Assembly (NCBI GenBank): GCA_037576215.1 | Contig: JBANDB010000004.1 | Span: 1-64,000 of the forward strand | Reading direction: 5' to 3' | Length of the DNA: 64,000 bases | Source: Armillaria gallica | Lineage: Eukaryota; Basidiomycota; Agaricomycetes; Agaricales; Physalacriaceae | Part shown: piece after piece, positions 46,233 to 57,873 of the stretch | How the letters are laid out: every line of letters starts with the position of its first letter | Numbering within the stretch: the stretch's first letter is position 1 | Made by a program: the position numbers and the translations under genes | The notes under the pieces: model-generated | The model's input: the letters and a program-made list of their open reading frames with translations, nothing else | Database searches by the model: none | Told to the model about the DNA's origin: nothing

Positions 46233-47115
46233 ATGGTTGCCCTCATCCAACGCCCCGCTCCCGCTTTCAAGGCTGCTGCCGTCGTCGATGGTCTCTTTGA
46301 GGATGTTTCTTTGACGGATTACCTTGGTCAATGGTACAAGTCTTTCAGTCCCATTCCTGGCGTGATAACCAATTACTTTTAGGGTTGTCCTATTCTTCTA
46401 CCCTATGTACGCACATCAATCCCATCTGTGAAACTCATCTCGAATCTGACGACAACCAGGGACTTCACCTTTGTCTGCCCTACCGAAATCCTGGCCTTCA
46501 ATGATGCCCTGGCCGAATTCAAGGCTCTTGATACGGTGGTTCTCGGTGCGCTTATCTCGTTCATGATGCAATACTGCCTCTCATTCGCGTCATTCAGGTG
46601 TCTCTACCGACTCTCAGCATTCTCACTTCGCGTGGGCTAACCAGCCTCGGAAGGAGGGTGGTCTCGGTCCCGACCTCAAACTCCCTCTCATTGCCGACCG
46701 AAACATGTCCATCTCCCGCGATTACGGTGTCCTTCTGGAGGATGAAGGTATCGCTCTCCGCGGTCTCTTTATCATCGACCCCAAGGGTATCCTCAGGTAT
46801 GTCGCTACCTTATCTATTCTCTGTACTATATTCATCGTCTCATCGCTAGGCAAATCACTGTTAATGACCTACCCGTTGGTCGCTCTGTCGACGAGACTAT
46901 TCGCCTCATCAAAGCATTCCAGTTCACCGTGCGTTATCCGTGCATTCTTTCTGTCGTCATCATCTGAGATTTTCGTTTAGGACAAGCACGGAGAAGTTTG
47001 CCCTGCGAACTGGCATGAAGGAGATAAGACGATGAAGGCTGATCCCAAGGGCTCGAAGGAATATTTCTCGGCAGTGGGCGATGATGCTCCGAACAAGCGT
47101 GCCCGTCAGGCTTAA
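46233..47115 (+). CDS. 2-Cys peroxiredoxin (thioredoxin peroxidase)
   Basis: A thiol peroxidase that reduces hydrogen peroxide and organic peroxides using thioredoxin. Six exons join cleanly: [20 protein letters not shown], then VVLFFYPM joined to DFTFVCPTE with the peroxidatic Cys, [40 protein letters not shown], and HGEVCPANW with the resolving Cys. The 8-residue exon VVLFFYPM lies between two introns at about 46,386-46,408. The GGLG loop and a C-terminal YF (SKEYFS) are the structural features associated with sensitivity to over-oxidation in eukaryotic typical 2-Cys enzymes. ATG at 46,233 sits in CACCATGG context. No targeting signal, so cytosolic. About 197 aa, the usual length. Intact. 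Confidence 0.96.
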
Positions 47116-48525
47116 ATACACTCAGACGCATAGGAACAGCCGCTGCAAGAGGAAAGCAAATCTCATAGAATCTTAGAAGACATATAAACCTAGATCGACC
47201 GTCACCTCCACTCAACGTTTTCCTGATCTTCGTGTGCTTCCGTTTATATTCCTTTCATGAATTAGATACTTACTCCGGTACTTTCCTAATATACTTGTCG
47301 CGGCAATGCCGTAGAATACACTGTAGCTCTCGCTTAAGATTCACTGTCTTATTTGTCCGTGAAAGTTTCTGCGGCCGCGTATATTTGGAATGTTGACAAG
47401 GCGAGGCCGAGATCAGATAAGGCCTTGATGCCTCGACGATCCACAATTCCTTCAAATCAACTTGGATACGAAACATGTCTAGTAAGTCTCAGCAGTACAT
47501 GTAGTTCATTTTCTGTCACTCAACACAGATCGCAGCACTGCAACACTTCTTGAATCTCAGTTCCTTGGAACACCTTCCGCTCCACGACGAGCGATCGTTA
47601 TGGATAGCTGCATCAACGCCCTGTTCGACTAGCTCGTAGTCCATACAAACGAACACAAAGTGCAGGACGACCGTACGAATCATGCCTTATCAGGCTCACG
47701 ACGAGGAAAGCTGCCGAGAATAGTCAGACGTCCTCCCTAAGGAGATCAATGGCTTTCGCACGCATTTGAACAGAGTCTTCCTATGTTCAATTCTCGACAC
47801 TGCTGAAGCTATTAAAAGAAGATATACTAGCACGATTAGGGCTGCTGCCGACAGAGAGAATATTTGACATTTGTAGCTGCTGGTTCTAAACTCAACCTAT
47901 CGGTACGTCCTTTCGATTCCTTTACAGTATACTTGGACTGAATCATCTATCAGTATTGCTTATTACATGTTGTCATCCAACTAACGCTGTGTGACGCGAT
48001 TCCATCATCCGTATATACTCCCAGAACTTGTCGTCCCAAACGGACCGAAAGCTCTCGAATAACAAACAACTCTAGGACAATGATCAAATAATTCCTGGAA
48101 TCCTCCCTGTTATTAATGTACGTGAAGCTCTAACCCAAAATCCACGCGTCGCATTACGTGTTTTTTTTTTCTGACGGTCGCCTTCCAGGAAACCGCGCGC
48201 TATTGACTCCCAAAAAGGAAGACAGCCTTTCTTTTCCTCGCTGCACATTCAAACCCAAATCAGGCAATAAACTCTGCTCGCAATGAACCGGTCTCGGGCC
48301 GGTATAAAAGGTATAATAATTTTCTATCTCTCTTTCCTCTTACCAGGAACTTTCTCCCGATGGACGCCTCGCCTTCCCCTCTGACTCTCACCACCCGCGC
48401 ACCTTTCTCTGGTGGCAGCATGGCAGCTAAGGACGAGGAGCAGGCTGGGTGCCCAGCGTGGGTGGTTCTCTTTCCTTCACTGACGCACCTTTCGATCCTT
48501 CAGCAGAGTCGCTTATTCTCAACCA
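47116..48525. other. Intergenic, no recognised gene
   Basis: 1.4 kb. Short open frames around 47,270-47,550 lie on both strands and have no domain. A run of T (48,162-48,171) and AT-rich sequence precede the next gene. A plus-strand frame at 48,360-48,617 is the out-of-frame leader and first exon of that gene. Confidence 0.5.
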
Positions 48526-50275
48526 ATGGACCACGATTGGGAAGGCATAGATTGGTCAGGTTTCGAGAGCTTTTGCGCGTACGTACCTCGCGTCGCGTCG
48601 CGTTTCCTTTCGATTGACGCGTGTCCAAGTCGTGTGCTGGCCCGCGAGGAGTTGTTACCAGACCAAGGATCGCAGAGGTGCACCATCCGTGTTCCTCATC
48701 CGCGTTGCTTCTTCTAACGCGTCCTCAGCTTCCAAGATCCTGAGTGTTTCGTAATGGACGAAGAACTGCAAATAAGTCCCAGTCCACTTCCCGCGTTCAT
48801 CGAGTTGGGCCCAGAATGGGGGTGTGGGGAAACGGCAGCTACTGCGTAGCCTTTATTTCTTTCATCACTGTCTCTTGGAATTTATACAATTGTCCAGCAG
48901 TTCTGATCCGAATCATGAGCCTATTATGTTGCCAGAGGCTATCCCTAGGTGCGACATATACCTCTCCGTGTATCCTGAGACTGACGGCTCTTCACAATAG
49001 GAATGCGGTTGTCAAAGATGAATGTATTGGTGGCACCTGGCACTCCCAGATCGACGCTCCCGACCGTTCTCTTTCCCTAAGAACGCCTACTTTACAGGTC
49101 GATCCTTTTGCTTTGTACCCTACTCCTCCGCGGTCAGTGTCGCCCCCTTCCGCCATCAGCTTAGCGCACACCTCCGTTTCTGCACGGCAGCCGACCGCAG
49201 TCGCTGGCTCGTCGACTTGGACATCATACTCTGAAGCCTCCAACGTGCCATCGCCTCTGGCTCGTAATCCGTACCACGCACTGTTGTTCAAAGATGTTGA
49301 AACTCCATCAACGTGGGGTATGTCGTCCAAGAAAAATAGACAGTGCGTAGCATCCGTGATCCCTTCTTCTATTTCCTGATTCTGAGACTTGACTTGATTA
49401 TATCAGACCACAGGGTGGAAAAGTCCCGCAGCTGTATGTTAGCCGGCCCAGGTATGAGAATACTCACTCGCTTTATAGACTTTCTCATAACAGCCCTTGG
49501 AGACGTGCCAATCCCTACCCAGCAATGCATTGTCTGGAACCGAGGAGGCTCTCGAACACCGAAATCTTGAACGAGTACGTTGTCACGCTCGTCCCACTAT
49601 GTTCCATTCTTACCTGTCCTCAGCCCTAAGTTTCTTAAGGCTATCTCGAAGACGTGCATACAAAAACTGTAAGTTTCATTCTTGCTCCGCTCTGCATACT
49701 CAATCATTATCTAATATAGCACCGCCGGGACGCACATTTACGTGCCTATCAAGACAGCAAAAGTGGCCAACTGCATAGCTCCATTGTACGACCAAAACTT
49801 GGACTTTGCTAAGACATTCTTCGGGTTACAGCGTGTCGCCCCGCCACCCGATGCGCTTCACCCGTGCCCCTACCCAAACTGTGTAGCCGCCCTCCAAATC
49901 GAGGACTTCCCCGACCACTACGACACTGAGCACTCCCACTGGTCCTACTCCGCGTGTCACAAGGGCTCTTGTCCCAGCTTCTACAGGCCTCACGATCCGA
50001 ACGGCAAACACGGTGCATCGTGCCGCAAGCAGATCGTATGCATGCATGGGAAGAGCCGTGTACTTCTCACACGAGAAAATGTCATGCAGCACGTCTTGGT
50101 GAAGCATTTAAAGTTCGAATATATCGATTGTCCGCACTGTCCATCTGTGTTGGTCAATATGGAAACAATGGCGGGGCACCTCCAAACATGTGACGAACTG
50201 GACTGGGCGAGACGCGACGCGAAGAGGGACCGTTCTACCGCGAAGAGCAGGAAAGTAAGAGGAGGAGGTGCTTGA
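48526..50275 (+). CDS. Zinc-finger protein, C2H2-like, probable nuclear factor
   Basis: Start ATG 48,526 (ACCAATGG) gives an acidic N-terminus MDHDWEGIDWSGFESF, spliced to FQDPECFVMDEELQISPSPL. A Ser/Pro/Thr-rich region follows (PTPPRSVSPPSAISL near 49,130). The C-terminal exon from about 49,745 holds the Cys/His part: HPCPYPNCVAALQIEDFPDH with YDTEH downstream (C-x4-C-type C2H2 spacing), a Cys-rich middle (ACHKGSCPSF, CRKQIVC), and IDCPHCPSVLV followed by HLQTC. The protein ends in a very basic stretch (RRDAKRDRSTAKSRKVRGGG), a probable nuclear localisation or DNA-contacting tail. About 400 aa if all exons are used; the middle exons (49,400-49,700) are uncertain. Acidic plus Pro-rich plus zinc-finger layout fits a transcription factor, but the target is unknown. 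Confidence 0.6.
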
Positions 50276-50549
50276 TTAGTATACGTGACCAGATTATTGG
50301 AATGTGTATCCACAGAATTCAGACTCTTATATCTGTACTTAACTCGTACAATGGCGCCTATTCTATATAAAATTCCCGAGTGAGAGATGAGCCAGGCTTA
50401 AAGACAACGGTTTAAACTTTGATTACCGTGCGACATGTGATCGATTTGTATTTTAAATATCACCTTCCGTTGATAGCCACCTTCGTCATCGCTCCCACCA
50501 TCTCACAATATTACTTATAGGCGTTCAGTCTTTCCACGTACCAGTACTC

Positions 50550-51478
50550 ATGGCTCAAGAACTGGATTGCCAAACAGTGCTGGCAAAGTCGAAGCACGGC
50601 GCCACTGTTATCTTTCTCCATGTGCGAAACTTCCCTTATTCTCTCATAGACTCGTCTGATCAAAAATTAGGGCTTGGGTAGCAGCGCGAATAATATAAGT
50701 CGCCTGGCGCGAAGCATCGTTGCCGATCCTGGATTGCACCACATCAAGTGGATAATGCCTCAAGCGTGCGTATTCATTCCTCTACTGTGTTGAGCCACAC
50801 TGATATATAATTTGAAATAAATAGTCCATTGCGCCGATGCTCGTGGCTAGACGGAGCAGTGGTACCAGCCTGGTGAGATGAATTGCTTTCAGCTAGTACG
50901 ATATATAACCTTTGTATGAAGGTACAATGTTGGAGGGGACGGACCCAAAGATGAAGAAGGAGTCACCCAATCGGTGAAATCGCTGTCGCAGATTGTCGCC
51001 CAAGAACACGAGAATGGCATTGGGAAAGTCCTACTCGGTGGATTTAGCCAAGGTGCCTGTATGTCCCTGTTCATGGGCGTAACCCTCGAGGATCTTCGCA
51101 TTACTGGAATCGTGATGCTCAGTGGGAAAATGGTACTTCCTGATAAAATGATTGAGGTATGAGCTACCAGAAATATTTCTATTCTGCCGCCTAGTCTTAT
51201 TATAGGGTATCACCCCGGGGACGAAGAATATACCAGTGTTCATTGCTCACGGAACGGACGATGACGTGCTCACGCTTGGCATGAATACGGAGTGTGTGGA
51301 GGCATTGAAAGGTGCAGGATTCCATATTACAGAGAACGCGAATGCGGTCGAGGGGATATCGTATCATCTTTACGAAGGATTGGCACATTCGGTCGACCTG
51401 TCGCAGGAGGTCAATGATTTGAAGGATTGGTTGAAGAAGAACGTTCCGCAGGATCCGATCTCCCGGTCCTCAGGATAA
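50550..51478 (+). CDS. Acyl-protein thioesterase-like alpha/beta hydrolase, copy 2
   Basis: Paralog of the minus-strand gene at 4,980-5,941. Six exons join in frame: MAQELDCQTVLAKSK and GATVIFLH, then GLGSSANNISRLARSIVADP and HIKWIMPQA, APLRRCSWLDGAVVPAW, YNVGGDGPKDEEGVTQS, GGFSQGACMSLFMG with the nucleophile Ser, HGTDDDVLTLG with the acid, and YEGLAHSV with the His. All three catalytic residues are present and the intron positions match copy 1 (for example after FLH/LIH and VVPAW). Around 235 aa. Compared with standard APT1, both copies replace the PHAPxxPVTxNxGxxMPxWFD segment with the shorter VVPAWY. Likely cytosolic. Substrate could be palmitoyl-proteins, lysophospholipid or a small ester. 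Confidence 0.9.
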
Positions 51479-51673
51479 TGGCAATCAAAGCTACTTCTGT
51501 AATCGGAGGCACAGGGTAGCATATAAATGTAGCGAAATCAATATATAGTGAATCATCGTGAAAGCAGATAAATTATGTATAGAAAGAAAATTGTAAATAT
51601 TGGTCAAGGGAAACTGGTGAAGAAATCAGACTTCGGGGATTGGAAAACATGGTTTACATTGTGCCCACGGTCA

Positions 51674-53256
51674 TCAGAGCGAAGGCCGCAGAGTGCCCCT
51701 ACCGGATTGGTTTTTGCGGACATCGCAGAAAGAGATATCAACGTTTCGTCGCCTGGAATCGAATAGCTTGTTCCAGCTGGATCGTGCGTTTAGTCTGGAC
51801 TCCTGGCAATTAATATGTGAGGGTATCAGGAATTAGAAAGCTCACGCGGAGAGAAGAGAATTAGTGTAGAGTTTCGAGAGACAGAAATCGCTTATGAAAT
51901 TGCTAAAGGGTAGGACATTCATGAGATATCGCATGGTGCTGAATGAGATGCGATGTTTACACAGTAGAAGTCTGACGAGGTCTGAGAAGCGAAAGAAACG
52001 GCGGAGTAGGAGCTTACTGTAATAAACAGGAACAAGGCCAAGTCGAGAAAAGCGGAGAAGGATGTGATAACTCCAGTTTGGACCGTCACTAAAATCTCCG
52101 GCATCAGTGAGCTGCTAATATTGAAAGCAGTTGCCATACGTATAATGATCCTTGTAATAAGGCTATCAGTCGACGCCAGTCCTGTCCTGCTGCCGTACTA
52201 GATGACAAATTATAATCAGGGAGAAAGCAAATGTGTTAAAGCAAACACGAACGAGATATCGGACCATGAAACACGATATAGCAATATCAGCGAGGGCCAA
52301 AGGTACAAGCCAGAGTATGATTGCTACAGCAAACTCGTGGAACCTTGAATATTCCGGAATCAGGGAGACACAAGTAGTCGTTGCTATCGCACCAGCTATA
52401 ATGCAGTTCTGAGGTTTGGGTATTCCGTCCGGAATGAAGATGGAGAAAATTCACTTAAGGAGAGGAATGACGAGACAGGAATAAAGCCAAAGGCTAGGTT
52501 TGATTGGGAGATGAGACGAATCCTCCAGGCAAAGAATATTTGAACAGCCGTGGAAATGACACCCTGGGAGACCTGTGAATCATATGAAAGCACTAATGAT
52601 GATGCATTACGCCTACCGTTATAACTGCGTCACCGGAGAGCACTGTTGTAGTTTTCTCAGAGAAATTGATGCATCATACAACTATTACCTACTTTTCGGG
52701 CCGGCTTGGATGGCCATTTTTGACCTGAGCGTTCTCTACCATTAGAAGCGGTATGATACAATCCTACAGTAGTATCTTACCATTTCGAATAATCAATGGC
52801 TCGAAGAGGACACCGAAGTCGAAACCGGTATTAATTGTCTCCAAAATGACCAACATAAGGACATAGGTAAGGAAAGGTCACTCCACAGAACATGCCTTAG
52901 GCTGAAAAGTCGAACTAGACTCTTGATCTATGCGGAATCACTAATCATCGCTTAGCGTCATGAGCACCGAAGAAGACCAGAAATGCACTCACTTCCTATA
53001 AGCAAGGTGATATGAATATGCCTGCGAATAGATCATCAGATTCGTCTTTCCTCGTTCCAAGGATTCCCGACCTGCGCTAAGAGAACCTAGGGAACCAAAT
53101 GTAAGGCTCTAATGGGGAAGTTGTAAATACGGCGCACCCCATATAAAATACAATTCAGAACCACCCCGATGAACAGTGGTGTAAATCTGCGGTGGAATTA
53201 TGGATATGAGAGCCAAAAAACAAAGGCTGTGACCTACAACTGTTGCACTTCAACCA
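51674..53256 (-). CDS. DUF6534-family membrane protein, copy 1
   Basis: Integral membrane protein of the basidiomycete DUF6534 group, function unknown. A short first exon (MVEVQQL) from ATG 53,256 joins FTPLFIGVVLNCILYGV, the first membrane helix. Then FGVLFEPLIIRN (about 52,790), VSQGVISTAVQIFFAWRIRL (52,580-52,520), IIAGAIATTTCVSLIPEYSR, AVAIILWLVPLALADIAISC, and the family signature GSRTGLASTDSLITRII leading into TVQTGVITSFSAFLDLALFL. The last membrane segment carries LSKLYTNSLLSA, followed by SRLNARSSWNK and a hydrophilic tail to the stop at 51,674-51,676. Seven predicted helices over about nine exons, normal for the group. Antisense and head-away from the thioesterase copy, 3' ends 195 bp apart. 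Apparently intact. Confidence 0.78.
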
Positions 53257-53771
53257 TGTGAGGACTGCCAAATAGATCGTACGAGCCTTGGGGAAGCAGG
53301 GTGGGTATTTATTAGAGGAAGAACGAGTTCAACGCGTTGTGGCCCATCAAAACGACGCGTCAAACATGTACGTAAACTTAACAGTTGACACGCCATCATT
53401 GTTCGTCATACTTATGACTGCGGCCCCTTGATCACCCAGTTACTGATTCCAGTAGCGACGGGCAGGAAGCGGCCCTGGCGGTGAAGAGTATCTGGGAAGA
53501 ATGAGAGAAGCGGAGGACAACAGTGATACGGTATTGTAGAGAGCATAAGTATCGATTCTTTGGGCTCATCATTTCTCTTCGCTCGCGACCTTTTGTCGTC
53601 TGATCATTTCATGAATCATAGCAGATACTTGATTGAAATTTTATCGAATTTTCGAGAATGGATCGCTATAGAGATTGTACTGGCAACTGCGGTGCTTCAA
53701 AAAATGATACAGTTTCAGGTTTCTATCTAGCAAAGGTAGACTTCGATACCGACCTTGAGAGACTAGGATTA
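53257..53771. other. Intergenic, nothing seen
   Basis: About 515 bp between the DUF6534 start and the 3' end of the first secreted-protein gene, both on the minus strand. It must hold the promoter of the DUF6534 gene. No repeat or RNA gene recognised. Confidence 0.5.
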
Positions 53772-54523
53772 CTACTCTCTCCGCAAAGCTCGCAGTATAG
53801 GGCTTACGTCGTTGATCTCGCACTGAACTTCAGCACCATAGTCGGTTGGGGTATGAAAGGCATCTAAGCTGGAACAGCCTGCGTTGTTACCTGCCAAGAA
53901 GTACATTTAGGACTTCAACCATAACATGTGATAGAAAACTAACAGGATTTTCCTTGTCCGTCGCAGCCATCGAAATACTGGAAAGCAGCTGCGGTAGTGA
54001 ACTTGTTACCTCTTTCGGAGAAGATTAAAGTCTATCGCGTACGAAAGCGGGAAGACTCACGGCTGGATAATAGAAATATTCGCACTAGAACCTGCACCGG
54101 CACTCTGTGGGTTTCTTAAAGTCATTTCAACTATGGTACAGTCTGCTCCACTTTCACAGCATGCACCAAGTTGCAGCCAGCTGACGCAGTTCAGTGAGAA
54201 GGAAGATGAAGAAACCTAGTGAAGAATCTTACGCTCTCGCCCCCACGAGCGCTCCATTGGAGGTGTAGCTACCCGTCGAGAGAACGTGTCCGCCTTGATC
54301 GGTAAGCATAGGCTACAGTATTATATATGAATAACCGCATAATATATACCGTAGACATGACTTCAAGGTAAGACTTACAGTCCCACTCGCGCATCTAAAC
54401 AACCATCAGTTAGATATATAATATCATCTGAGAGTCTACGCACCTATTCGTCATCCTGACAGTATGAGATTCGGCATAAGCCGTAGCAATAAAGACAGCG
54501 GTGAAGAAGGATGTCTTAAACAT
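53772..54523 (-). CDS. Small secreted cysteine-rich protein (glycopeptide-type), copy A
   Basis: Secreted protein of the Agaricomycete family often annotated as glycopeptide, with thaumatin-like flavour; function unknown. A cleavable signal (MFKTSFFTAVFIATAYA) is followed by ESHTVRMTNR, spliced to CASGT and PMLTDQGGHVLSTGSYTS, then CCESGADCTIVEMTLRNP and GAGSSANISIIQP, FQYFDGCDGQGKSC, and AGCSSLDAFHTPTDYGAEVQ. Compared with copy B, the usual C-terminal Cys segment is absent: the protein ends DVSPILRALRRE at a stop at 53,772-53,774. A GTAAGC donor inside this ending offers an alternative splice to a longer C-terminus. About 155-160 aa in six or seven exons. Adjacent paralog B lies 770 bp upstream on the same strand. 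Confidence 0.7.
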
Positions 54524-55291
54524 GGTGCAGATCAATCTGTGGTAGTAAATTAAGCCATGAAAGCTAGCCTCCTTTATAGCACGAATGAACTCCAGCAGTG
54601 TCGGTGATTTATAATATCGAAACTGTTGAAGTGAGTGGAGGGTGTGGATCCAGCTCGAAGCCTGCAATGTAACGCTACTAACTGTCATTGACTAGCGTGA
54701 ATATAGTAGCTCTTCCTGATACAAACTTAAATCAAGACCAGCGATGAGAGTCTCTATACCCACGCTTTGCGTTAAATTGTGTCGTCGCAATGATGAAAGT
54801 CCTCCGAGTCGGCACCGTGGTGGGTCAGATTGGAGTTACGCGTCAATCAGGTGGTTCATACAATTCCTGAATCCTCATCGATTCCTGCACACGATTACAG
54901 TCAAACTATACTGTGTGCATCTTTTTTTACGTCTTATACGCGAGTAGCATCTCTTTACAGGGATAGGAGAGACCCGTGTGTTTCCGACGATTCAAATCAG
55001 CAAGCAGAGACAGATTGATCGGACAAATAAGGACAATACTTCTCTACAAAAAGCAAAGCCCTTGATATCGTATATGTACATGTTGGTGTAGAGCTGACAA
55101 TCTGTGCGGTAGAAGGACCGAGAAGATTGAAAAATAAAATGAAATGTACGTCGGTGATGAATATCTGAATGCTGTGAAGCGTTTACAAAATACAGACTCT
55201 CAACAAATGGACCTATCCAATATTGCCGCGACGTCTCTAAGCTGGTAAATTTAGCAAAAGGTGATGATAACGCCAACCTGGAAAGTGGGCG
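54524..55291. other. Promoter region between the two secreted paralogs
   Basis: 770 bp separating paralogs A and B. No coding signal in any frame worth calling. It should contain the promoter of copy A and the terminator of copy B. Confidence 0.5.
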
Positions 55292-56053
55292 TTAGCATAC
55301 CGTCGAGAAGCCGAAATAGGAACAGTTAACATCATCATCTTCACACTGTACGAGAGCATTCCAGTCAGTTGCGACATGGAATGCATCGGGGCAGTCCGAA
55401 CTGTAACCTATAGAGAGACGTCTTCCTGACTCTGAAGCTAAACACTATGAACGCGGGCCACGCACATGACTTTCCTTCGTCGTCGCAGCCATTAAAATAT
55501 GAGAATGAGGCTGGTACGTTGAACGCGTTGTTTCTTACCTTTATGTGAGACAATGAAACAGGTAAAACACATCACAACTTACGGCTCGATGATCGAAAGA
55601 TCCACACTAGATCCTGCACCGGGTGCTGTAGGATTTTTCAGAGTGATTTCTACGATAGTACAGTATCGTCCGTTAAAACCGCAATCATCCGTCTCGAGCC
55701 AGCTAAACTCTCGATAAATTAGAACGGAAGATACAGTAATACGGGTAGGAATGACTTGCGCTATCGCGGATTCGAAGGGACCTGTGGCAGTGTAGTCGGC
55801 ACCAGTCGAGAGGACGATGAAATTCTGGCTTAGGGTGGGCTACGATGACCGGATATTAGCTAGCACCCATAAAATATCCGAAGGCGTTTACCGTTCCAGT
55901 ACCGCATCTATATCACAGTCAACAGAGTCAAGATACCACAAGAAAAGAATACACTAACTGATTAATTATCTTCACCGTGTGCGACTCCGCTTGGACATAA
56001 GGCAAACTACCTAAGGTAATGAAGGCGGCGAAGAGGAGCGCCTTAGCGAGCAT
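55292..56053 (-). CDS. Small secreted cysteine-rich protein (glycopeptide-type), copy B
   Basis: Paralog of copy A and the better preserved of the two. Signal peptide MLAKALLFAAFITLGSLPYV, mature start near QAESHTVKIINQ, then CGTGTPTLSQNFIVLSTGAD, CGFNGRYCTIVEITLKNP, GAGSSVDLSIIEP, NAFNVPASFSYFNGCDDEGK with SC, and SDCPDAFHVATDWNALVQCE through to FGFSTVC at the stop 55,292-55,294. Cysteines are even in number and spaced as the family usually has them, consistent with disulfide-bonded extracellular protein. About 170 aa from seven exons with introns of about 50 bp. A tandem duplication with copy A is the simplest origin; the introns sit at corresponding positions. Confidence 0.75.
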
Positions 56054-56769
56054 TGAGTCGTTTGGGGAGGGGGGGAACTCTTGCGAAGAATGCGACCACA
56101 GAGCCTTCCTCTCTTAAGTTATATCCTGTGGCAAGGCTGCAGCGCCGACATAACAACGCCTGCTCTTGATGTGTCTGAAACGAACTGTGAGATTAATTAG
56201 CTTGGCAGACGTATGAGATGGAATTCGTACATACGAGCGCATAATAACCCGCCTTACGATCTTCCGGAAGAAATCGGCAAGCCAAGAGATGTCGTTCAGG
56301 CCCAATAACACAGGACGGTATGTGCATTCTTCCCTCTCAGAGGAAGAGATCAATCCGTCAGATAATCATTTACGTTCCCTGCGAAAATATAAGTTCGGTG
56401 TCGGAAAGGAACGGTACCGAAGAGTGAAGGGAACCGCGAGTTCTTGCCAGCGAGCTCTGATAGAAGGTGCTGCGTCGTGAGTCATCGTCAGGGGAATAAT
56501 TTACGAATCGGTTATCGCAAGGTATGGAACGCTGCGTCATCGTCTGCAGAGAAGCCATCGTGGTTCGGTTAATGTGAATAATTCCTAAAATGGTAAGGAC
56601 CATCGCAAAGGTCATGGCCACGTGTCATGCATCCACAAATGACATCACAGCGCGACAATTGGCCCGTCTGATATTGTACAATCCTTGACGATAATTATGG
56701 CCTGTCTTCTGAAAACTAGGTCGTGCCATCCTCTCGATCTCCGAAGAAAAAAACCCTGTAGTTCAATTA
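56054..56769. other. Upstream region of secreted copy B
   Basis: About 715 bp, no gene recognised. A G-run (GGGGAGGGGGGG at about 56,065) lies just before the start of copy B. Short open frames at 56,114-56,621 on both strands lack any domain. Confidence 0.5.
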
Positions 56770-57028
56770 TACTGTACTATTTCGACCGTAGCATCATGGG
56801 GTGTTACGCGTTATGCTATATGGCCAAATGACTAGAGGTTCATTCACCGAGAAATGATGTAAAATTACTATATTTAGGGTCTCCGGCGCCAGCCAGACCC
56901 GAAAATTTGACATTTTAAGCGCATACTACCTCTGCGGAGCGCCTGTTACGCGTTACGAAATACCGGGAGCTTCACTTCACGAGGCCCTGTTACGCGTTAT
57001 GTGAATTAACGGTCGAAATAGTACAGTA
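56770..57028. mobile_element. MITE, TA-flanked, TACTGTAC ends
   Basis: 259 bp between perfect inverted repeats TACTGTACTATTTCGACCG (56,770-56,788) and CGGTCGAAATAGTACAGTA (57,010-57,028). The outer TA is probably the duplicated target. Inside, the motif TTACGCGTTA is repeated (56,813, 56,948 and 56,989). No coding capacity. Shares the end core CTGTACTNTTTC with the shorter element at 28,880, so both could have been moved by the same transposase. Confidence 0.85.
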
Positions 57029-57873
57029 GTCTGAACTTCGTTGATAGTTCACGAATCGGATCGCGGTGAAATCCTTAATTTGCTGCGGACAGAGTCATTG
57101 ACGAGTGACTGATGTAGTTGAAAGTTGAAACCAATACTTAAAAGCCGTCAGTTAGCCGATGACCTGAATTTAAGATAAACCAGAGGCTCACTTTCGGCCG
57201 CGTTGCGAGCGCATTCCATTGTATTATGCCCGCGGTACCGTTCTAACCTTCTGATCCCAGTGATGCATACATAACATCTCTGAATCTACATTTGAAAATC
57301 CGTCCAGAAGAACTGGAGAAGGAATAGCAGCGGGGAGTCGGGGATCCATTTCGCGTGATGTAGTTTTGTGATCTCTACTGAAATGTCCCCGGACCCCCAT
57401 GCAGTCGGGAGAAAAATTACCCACATCTGTCGCGTTTATCATGTTTAAAAACATGGCTCTCAAGTTTTCCCTGAAAGACGGTAGTCACTGATATGCTGCC
57501 AGTGGGAACGCAAACTCGGATTATCGCTGTTCAGCCGCTTCTGCTCTAGTTCTGTCAGCGGCAGAATTAGTAGGAGACGAGATAAATCTTATGTAAGGTA
57601 TTGTCCATTCCCTTCACGATACCGGTTTCAGTTTGTTGTTGTTCTTTGCTCTGATCGAGTGGCACCGCTGTTCGCTGGCATTTATGGAAGCAGGGTTCTA
57701 ATTCGAAGCTCAACGTGACAATGCTGCAGACTTTGTAAACACACCACTACAACGCGTCTCTGGGGGCCCGTCTGCTTGTTCTTCCCGCGCCAGGTCTTCG
57801 TATTCACGCCCTTTTCTTTTCTCTTGCCACCCCACGTATCTCTCCATATTCTCCAGCAACAGATCGACGAGTC
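57029..57873. other. Intergenic, nothing recognised
   Basis: About 845 bp between the MITE and the Cys-rich gene. Minus-strand frames at 57,224-57,463 and 57,682-57,906 have no domain; the latter overlaps the next gene's start. Confidence 0.5.
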
